A DNA stretch of 64,000 nucleotides from Methylobacterium nonmethylotrophicum (lineage in GTDB: Bacteria > Pseudomonadota > Alphaproteobacteria > Rhizobiales > Beijerinckiaceae). The notes under the pieces were generated by a model that saw only the letters and a program-made list of their open reading frames with translations, was not told the origin of the DNA and made no database searches. Positions 59,051 to 64,000 of the stretch are shown here, one piece after another. Location: positions 62,001 through 126,000 of the forward strand of contig NZ_SRLB01000010.1 of the NCBI RefSeq assembly GCF_004745635.1. The letters are read 5' to 3'. Positions within the stretch are counted from its first letter, which is position 1. Each line of letters starts with the position of its first letter. The position numbers were made by a program, and so were the translations under genes.

Positions 59051-60076
59051 CTACCCCTTGAACTCCTTGTTCCAGAAATCGTTGAGCGCCGCCTGCTGCG
59101 CTTGCATCGTGGCGTAGTCGAGCGGACGGAGCTTGGCCTGCTGGGCCTCGGTTAGGCTGATCTGCTTGGCCAGGTCGTCCGGCAGCTTGGCGTCCTTGAC
59201 GGTCGGCACGTAGCCCATCTTCTGCGCGAAGGCGACCTGGGCGCGCGGGTCGAGCATCGCGTTGAGGTACTTGAAGGCGCCGTCCTTGGCCCGAGAGTTC
59301 TTCGGCACGCCGGCCTCGAACAGGATCGGCAGCGCGCCCTCCTCCGGCACCGCCATCTCGACCGGGATGCCGGCCTGCTTCCACATGAAGCCGCGGGCGA
59401 GCCACATCGTCGAGATCCACACCTCCTCCGACTTGAGGGCGGCGGCGAGGGTCTCGTTCGATGGATAGACCTTGGGCGACAGCTTCTTCAGGTCGAGGAG
59501 GGCGGCCTTGCCCTTGGTGAAGTCGGTGGGCGTGCCGCCGGCCCCGATGTTGGCGCCGGCCATGTTGAAGTTCCAGAGGATGTCCGAGAAGCCGACCCGG
59601 CCCTTGTACTTGGGGTCGAAGATGTCGGCGTAGCGGGTCGGCGGGGTCGTGACCTTGCTCGGGTTGTAGAGCACGACCAGGGCCGAGTAGATGTGCGGGA
59701 TCGAGTGCGGCTTGCGGAAGACGTCGATCACCTCGGAGAGGCGCGGCACCTCGGCGCTCGGCACCGTCTCCAGCACCCCGAGCTGGCTCAGCATGTAGCT
59801 GTCGATGTCGTTGATGCAGGCGACGTCCATGCTGGCGCGGCGGCTGGTCTTCTCGGCGATCAGCTTGGTGCGGCGCGGATCCTGGTTGGCGATGTCCTGC
59901 GACACCTCGATGCCCTGCGGCTTCATCAGCGGGACATCGATGTTCTGCTGCAGGAGAGCGCCGTAATCGCCGCCCCATGTGCCCACCACGATCGCGGCGG
60001 ACTGGGCCCGGGCGGGCAGGGTTCCGGCGAGGCCGAGGGCGGCGCTGCCGGCGAGAAGGGTGCGACGGTCGATCAT
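59051..60076 (-). CDS. Extracellular solute-binding protein (PotD/family 1-like)
   Basis: 341-aa periplasmic binding protein with a twin-arginine-type signal (IDRRTLLAGSAALGLAGTLPARAQ). Mature part: VVGTWGGDYGALLQQNIDVPLM, ACINDIDSYMLSQLGV, PHIYSALVVLYNPSKV and GAFKYLNAMLDPRAQVAFAQKMGYVP. This is the spermidine/putrescine, opine and ferric-iron binding class. The ligand is unknown. Its start overlaps the end of the ATPase gene by four bases. Confidence 0.9.
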   Translation of the reverse strand: MIDRRTLLAGSAALGLAGTLPARAQSAAIVVGTWGGDYGALLQQNIDVPLMKPQGIEVSQDIANQDPRRTKLIAEKTSRRASMDVACINDIDSYMLSQLGVLETVPSAEVPRLSEVIDVFRKPHSIPHIYSALVVLYNPSKVTTPPTRYADIFDPKYKGRVGFSDILWNFNMAGANIGAGGTPTDFTKGKAALLDLKKLSPKVYPSNETLAAALKSEEVWISTMWLARGFMWKQAGIPVEMAVPEEGALPILFEAGVPKNSRAKDGAFKYLNAMLDPRAQVAFAQKMGYVPTVKDAKLPDDLAKQISLTEAQQAKLRPLDYATMQAQQAALNDFWNKEFKG

Positions 60077-61164
60077 CGGGCGGGGCTCTTCTCTGGGGTA
60101 GGGGTGACGCTGGCCGCGTCTGCGGTGGGAATGACGCGGGCGGCGTCGGGGATCCAGGTGATGCGGACGGGATCGCCGGCATTGAGCCGGCGGCGGGGAT
60201 CGTCGGGGAGCGGCGTCGGGCTCACCGCGACGATCGCCTCGCCGGCGAGGTCGAGGTGGTACTCGGTGCGCCCGCCGAGATAGGTCATGGCCCGCAGGCG
60301 CCCGGCGCCGGCGGGATCGGGGGCGACCTCGATCCGCTCGGGCCGGATCGCCAGGAGGCCCCCGGGCGCGGCCGCGTCCGGGGCGCAGGGCACGGCGGCG
60401 CCGCTCGTCAGCCGGAACACGTCGGCGCCCTCGCGCGCGCCGGGGAGCAGGTTGCAGCGCCCGACGAAGCCGGCGACGAAGGTGTTGGCCGGGCGCTCGT
60501 AAAGGTCTTCCGCCGTGCCGACCTGCAGCACCCTTCCGTGCTCCATCACCACCAGCCGGTCGGCCATGGCGAGCGCCTCGTCCTGGTCGTGGGTGACCAT
60601 CAGGGTGGTCAGCCCGAGGCGCTTCTGCAATTCGCGGATCTCGAGCCCGACCTCCGCGCGCAGCTTGGCGTCGAGGTTCGACAGGGGCTCGTCGAGGAGG
60701 AACACCGCCGGGCTCACCACCAGGGCGCGCGCCAGCGCCACGCGCTGCTGCTGGCCGCCGGAGAGCTGGCGCGGCAGCCGGTCGGCGAGCGCGTCGAGGC
60801 GCACCAGCCGCAGGGCCTCGGCGACGCGCCGGTCGCGCTCGGCGCGCGCCACCTTCCGCATCTCGAGCCCGAAGCCGACATTGTCGGCGACGCTCATGTG
60901 CGGGAACAGCGCGTAGGACTGGAACACCATGCCGGTGTCGCGGGCATAGGGCGGCAGCCGCGTCACGTCGCGCCCACCGATCACCACGCGCCCGGCCGTG
61001 GGCTCGATGAAGCCCGCGACCATCCGCAGCGTCGTGGTCTTGCCGCAGCCCGACGGCCCGAGCAAAGCCACGAGCTCGCCCTGGCGGATGTCGAGGTCGA
61101 CGCGGTCGACGGCGACCGCCTCGCCGTAGCGCTTCGAGACGCCGTCGAGGAGGAGCGTGCCCAT
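60073..61164 (-). CDS. ABC transporter ATP-binding protein (PotA-type)
   Basis: 363-aa ATPase. Walker A LLGPSGCGKTTTLRMVAG, Q-loop MVFQSYALFPHMSVADNV, signature LSGGQQQRVALARAL, Walker B VFLLDEPLSNLDAKLR, switch His in MVTHDQDEALAMADR, and a C-terminal TOBE domain (about 270-345). It powers the importer formed with the two permeases. ATG 61164 shares a base with the permease stop upstream. Confidence 0.94.
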   Translation of the reverse strand: MGTLLLDGVSKRYGEAVAVDRVDLDIRQGELVALLGPSGCGKTTTLRMVAGFIEPTAGRVVIGGRDVTRLPPYARDTGMVFQSYALFPHMSVADNVGFGLEMRKVARAERDRRVAEALRLVRLDALADRLPRQLSGGQQQRVALARALVVSPAVFLLDEPLSNLDAKLRAEVGLEIRELQKRLGLTTLMVTHDQDEALAMADRLVVMEHGRVLQVGTAEDLYERPANTFVAGFVGRCNLLPGAREGADVFRLTSGAAVPCAPDAAAPGGLLAIRPERIEVAPDPAGAGRLRAMTYLGGRTEYHLDLAGEAIVAVSPTPLPDDPRRRLNAGDPVRITWIPDAARVIPTADAASVTPTPEKSPAR

Positions 61165-62024
61165 CAGACGATCCGCGACAGCTTCACGAAGCGGTCGGTG
61201 ACCAGCATCAGGATCGTCACCATCAGGATCTGCGCGGTCGCGACGGCGGCCAGGGTCGGGTCCATTCGGAATTCCAGGTAGCTCAGCATGGCGACCGGCA
61301 GCGTCGTGCGCCCCGGGCCGACGAGGAGGAGGTTGAGCTCGAGGTTCTCGAAGCTCGCCACGAAGGAGAACAGGGCCGCCGCCACGATGCCGGGGCGCAG
61401 CATCGGCAGGGTGATGCGGGTGAACACCGTGAGCGGACGCGCCCCCAGATTGGCCGCCGCCTCCTCGGCGGCGCGGTCGAGGCCCGCGAGGCTCGCGGTG
61501 ACGAGGCGTACCGTCCAGGGGATGGTGATCAGCACGTTGGCCGCCACCAGGCCCCCGAGCGTCGCCTTGATGTCCATGTCGAGCCAGTCCTCGGCCCGGA
61601 GATAGAACATGTAGAGGGCCGAGCCCGCCACGATCGCCGGCACGGCAAGCGGCGCCAGCAGGACAGTGTTGATGAACCCGCGTCCCGGGATGGTGGCCCG
61701 CACCAGCGCCAGCGCCGCGGCGGTGCCGAGCGGCACGCCGATGGCGGTGGCGGCGAGCGCGATCTGCAGCGAGGTGAGGAAGCCGCGGGCGAAGTCGCGC
61801 TGCGCCCAGGCGTTCAGGTACCAGCGGATCGTGAGGCCGTCCGGCGGGAAGGTGACGATCTCCTGGTCGAAGAACGAGGTCACGACCACCATCACGATCG
61901 GCGCGAACACGATGGCGTAGGCGAGGAACACCGCGGCCAGGAAGGCGAGGCGGCCGAGCCGGACCGACAGGCCGGGCCCGGCCAGGGCCGGAGCCGCGAG
62001 GGGGGAGAGGGGGGCGGCGCGCAT
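61164..62024 (-). CDS. ABC transporter permease (PotC-type)
   Basis: 286-aa permease with six helices (first FLAAVFLAYAIVFAPIVMVVVTSFF) and the EAA loop AEEAAANLGARPLTVFTRITLPMLRPGIVAAAL. I chose ATG 62024 (MRAAPLSPLAAP); the longer frame to 62126 and GTG 62033 are weaker alternatives. It is first gene of the importer operon, 126 bases downstream of the TetR-family gene on the same strand. Confidence 0.88.
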   Translation of the reverse strand: MRAAPLSPLAAPALAGPGLSVRLGRLAFLAAVFLAYAIVFAPIVMVVVTSFFDQEIVTFPPDGLTIRWYLNAWAQRDFARGFLTSLQIALAATAIGVPLGTAAALALVRATIPGRGFINTVLLAPLAVPAIVAGSALYMFYLRAEDWLDMDIKATLGGLVAANVLITIPWTVRLVTASLAGLDRAAEEAAANLGARPLTVFTRITLPMLRPGIVAAALFSFVASFENLELNLLLVGPGRTTLPVAMLSYLEFRMDPTLAAVATAQILMVTILMLVTDRFVKLSRIV

Positions 62025-62150
62025 GCGGGTCACGGCTTCACGGGTGACGGTGTCCGGGCCGGGGCCGGCTCGTACCTGACCCATTTTTAAGACAGGTGCC
62101 GGGCCGGCTGGCAAGACGGGTGCCACGCTTGTCCCCGGACCGGCTCCGGC

Positions 62151-62804
62151 TCACGCCACCGCCTCGCGGAAGCGCGGGCCCGCGAAGGCGGCGTCCCCGG
62201 CCTGCCCGCTGATCAGTTGCGGCAGCACCGCCTTCCAGGCCTCGATCAGGTCGCGGTAATAGTCGGGGTCCGGCCGCAGCACCGTCTGCACGCCCATGCC
62301 GCGCATCAGGTTCACCGTCAGGTTGAGGATGATCCGGGCCTCCCGCGGCGGCCGGGTTTCGGCGTCGCAGAACTCGGTCCAGATCGCGTCGAGGGCGGCG
62401 TGGAAGCGCTGCACCACCGGGATCAGGCATTGCCGCAGGGCGGGATCGTTGCGCGCCTCGGTGATCATCTCCATCGAGAGCTGGAAGAACCGGCCGGAGA
62501 AGAGCTGCCACAGGAACTCGACGAAGTCCGACAGAGGCAGCGCGCCGCTGCGCACGTCCCGCGACACCGCCTTGATCTCGGCGGTGCCGTCGGCGAGCAA
62601 GGTTTCCAGCGCTGCGAGCACGAGGTCGGACCGGGCCGGGAAATGGTGGAGGAGCGCCCCGCGCGAGACCTTGGCGCGCGCGGCGATCCGCTGCGTCGTG
62701 GCGCCGTGGTAGCCGACGGCGTGGATCTCATCGAGGGTGGCGCGCACCAGCCGCTCGCGGGTCGCGAGGCTGCGCGCCTGCTGCTGGCGTCCGGTCTGCG
62801 GCAC
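62151..62804 (-). CDS. TetR-family transcriptional regulator
   Basis: 217-aa repressor. The helix-turn-helix is clear (LDEIHAVGYHGATTQRIAARAKVSRGALLHHFPARSDLVLAAL, about residues 23-65), then a helical ligand domain with LWQLFSGRFFQLSMEMITEARND. No ATG is available in the region; GTG 62804 has an ideal GGAGGAAAG site. It lies between the importer operon (same strand, downstream) and the divergent amidohydrolase, so it probably controls both. The ligand may be the transported substrate. Confidence 0.88.
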   Translation of the reverse strand: MPQTGRQQQARSLATRERLVRATLDEIHAVGYHGATTQRIAARAKVSRGALLHHFPARSDLVLAALETLLADGTAEIKAVSRDVRSGALPLSDFVEFLWQLFSGRFFQLSMEMITEARNDPALRQCLIPVVQRFHAALDAIWTEFCDAETRPPREARIILNLTVNLMRGMGVQTVLRPDPDYYRDLIEAWKAVLPQLISGQAGDAAFAGPRFREAVA

Positions 62805-62839
62805 CTTTCCTCCGGGGAGCTGCCGGCGCGGGGCGCCCG

Positions 62840-62868
62840 CGAAAAAAACAAGCTTGCCTGCTTTTTTC
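62840..62868. promoter_or_regulatory. Candidate operator between tetR and the second amidohydrolase
   Basis: CGAAAAAAACAAGCTTGCCTGCTTTTTTCC is a conspicuously A/T-rich, roughly palindromic stretch (A-run, AAGC, GCTT, T-run) in otherwise GC-rich sequence, in the 135-base divergent gap. Its position fits a shared operator or promoter. No second copy was seen. Confidence 0.4.
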
Positions 62869-62939
62869 CCGCTGTCCAGTGTGCCGCTCCGATCCGCGCG
62901 CCCGTCCGGGCCCGCCCCGCACCCGAAGGGATCGCCCGC

Positions 62940-64000
62940 ATGAGCGCCGACCTCGTCCTGTTCCGCAACGCCGCGATCCTCGACGGCACCCACGACCACG
63001 CCCTCGAGGGCCACGACGTGCTCGTGGAAGGCGGCACGATCCGGGAGGTCTCGGACCGGCCGCTGACCGCATCCTCCGCCCGCGTGATCGACCTCGCCGG
63101 GCGCACGCTGATGCCGGGCCTGATCGATTGCCACGTCCACGTCATCGCGACGATCCCGGACCTCGGCGCCAACGCGGACCTGCCGGACTCCCTCGTTGCC
63201 CTGCGCACCGCCAGGATCATGCACGGCATGCTGATGCGCGGCTTCACCACCGTGCGCGACCTCGGCGGCGCCGATCACGGGCTGGTCATGGCCGTGAAGG
63301 AAGGGCTGATCGCGGGGCCGCGGCTCGTGATCTGCGGCAAGGCGCTGTCGCAGACCGGCGGCCACACCGACTACCGCGGCCGCTACCACGCCCGGGACGT
63401 GAGCCATTACGGGACCAAGCTCGGCGCGATGGGCCGGGTCTGCGACGGGGTCGACGCGGTGCGCCGGGTGGCGCGCGAGGAGATCAAGGCCGGGGCCGAC
63501 TTCATCAAGATCATGGCGAATGGCGGCGTCTCCTCGCCGACCGATCCGATCGCCTTCCTGGGCTACTCGGTCGAGGAGATGCGGGCGATCGTCGAGGAGG
63601 CGAGCAACGCCCAGACCTATGTCGCCGCCCACCTCTACACCGACCAGGCGATCCGCCGGGCGGTCGAGTGCGGGGTGATCTCGGTCGAGCACGGCAACCT
63701 GGTGCGGCCTGAGACCGCGCGGCTGATCCGCGACAAGGGCGCCTACGTGGTGCCGACCAACGTCACCTTCGACGCGCTCGCGCGTGAGGGCGCCTCCTTG
63801 GGGCTCCCGCCGGCCTCGGTCGCCAAGATCGAGGACGTGCGCGAGGCGGGGCTCTCCGCCCTCGAGACCCTGCACGCGGCGGGCGTGATGATGGCCTACG
63901 GCACCGATCTCCTCGGCGAGATGCACCGCCACCAGTCGGAGGAGTTCGTGATCCGCGGCCGCTGCCTGCCGGCGATCGAGGTGATCCGCTCGGCCACGAT
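62940..64000 (+). CDS. Metal-dependent amidohydrolase, C-terminus beyond window
   Basis: 353 codons of an open frame running off the right edge. It is an amidohydrolase-superfamily enzyme of the Xaa-Pro/Xaa-Arg dipeptidase-like group: LFRNAAILDGT, metal motif GLIDCHVHVIA (His65, His67), TTVRDLGGADHG, the Lys of FIKIMANGGVSSPTDP, His ligands in VAAHLYTD and SVEHGN, and the catalytic Asp in MAYGTDLLGEMHRHQSEEF. ATG 62940 has AAGGG eight bases upstream. It is paralogous to the 56334-57959 enzyme and divergent from the TetR gene. Confidence 0.9.
   Translation, partial: MSADLVLFRNAAILDGTHDHALEGHDVLVEGGTIREVSDRPLTASSARVIDLAGRTLMPGLIDCHVHVIATIPDLGANADLPDSLVALRTARIMHGMLMRGFTTVRDLGGADHGLVMAVKEGLIAGPRLVICGKALSQTGGHTDYRGRYHARDVSHYGTKLGAMGRVCDGVDAVRRVAREEIKAGADFIKIMANGGVSSPTDPIAFLGYSVEEMRAIVEEASNAQTYVAAHLYTDQAIRRAVECGVISVEHGNLVRPETARLIRDKGAYVVPTNVTFDALAREGASLGLPPASVAKIEDVREAGLSALETLHAAGVMMAYGTDLLGEMHRHQSEEFVIRGRCLPAIEVIRSAT

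Overview
The window is one continuous stretch of high-GC (about 70% or more by eye) bacterial chromosome with strong G/C third-position bias and tight operons, many joined by 4-base ATGA/GTGA stop-start overlaps. Gene content (SoxF/X/Y/Z genes, DUF2336, opgGH, lptD-lptG-lptF, Tad-type pseudopilin genes, Tat-exported binding proteins, palindromic CCTCATCCTGAGG intergenic repeats) points to an alphaproteobacterium of the Hyphomicrobiales/Rhizobiales, most like Methylobacterium. The genus is an inference from protein flavour, not a database match. I saw no rRNA, tRNA, CRISPR array, integrase or transposase gene.

Layout. 1-5263: fructose PTS operon fruB-fruK-fruA on the minus strand, divergent from a LacI-family regulator, with two GAAAACGTTTTC operators between them. 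5413-9347: housekeeping genes including an unusual CoA-transferase, hisI-folE, a NifU-like scaffold and yidD. 9348-10340: an AT-rich island holding one membrane-protein gene. 10486-18930: thrS, three Tad/TadG-type pseudopilin genes, a secreted repeat protein and a YfhO-type membrane protein. 19096-24686: nitroreductase, flavin reductase, ParDE toxin-antitoxin, an SLT-domain protein, a DUF2336 protein, a micro-ORF and a methyltransferase. 24856-39388: opgGH, glmU, the LPS export genes lptD-lptG-lptF, pepA and fadD. 39389-39851: a repeat nest with a MITE-like element.

39852-45264 (minus) is a seven-gene operon joining a two-subunit molybdenum hydroxylase, a small cytochrome c, a flavocytochrome-c-type flavoprotein (SoxF/FccB), SoxX, SoxY and SoxZ, without SoxA, SoxB or SoxCD in the window. 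46363-52428 (minus) is the most striking locus. A textbook TPP riboswitch precedes LuxE-like and LuxC-like genes (acyl-adenylate transfer and acyl reduction), a ThiXYZ/NMT1-type ABC transporter and a short-chain dehydrogenase, all overlapping or nearly so. Read together, this looks like a thiamine-repressed uptake and carboxylate-to-alcohol reduction module, perhaps for salvage of an oxidised thiamine pyrimidine or thiazole. That function is inference.

52471-53592: a TetR regulator divergent from a RidA-family gene, with three near-identical operators between them. 53820-55166: an AmpG-like permease. 55309-64000: a polyamine/opine-type ABC transporter with a TetR regulator, two metal-dependent amidohydrolases (the second runs off the window) and a COG0523 metallochaperone GTPase, which suggests import and hydrolysis of an amide or dipeptide-like substrate. 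The transporter operon is interrupted by a palindromic repeat.
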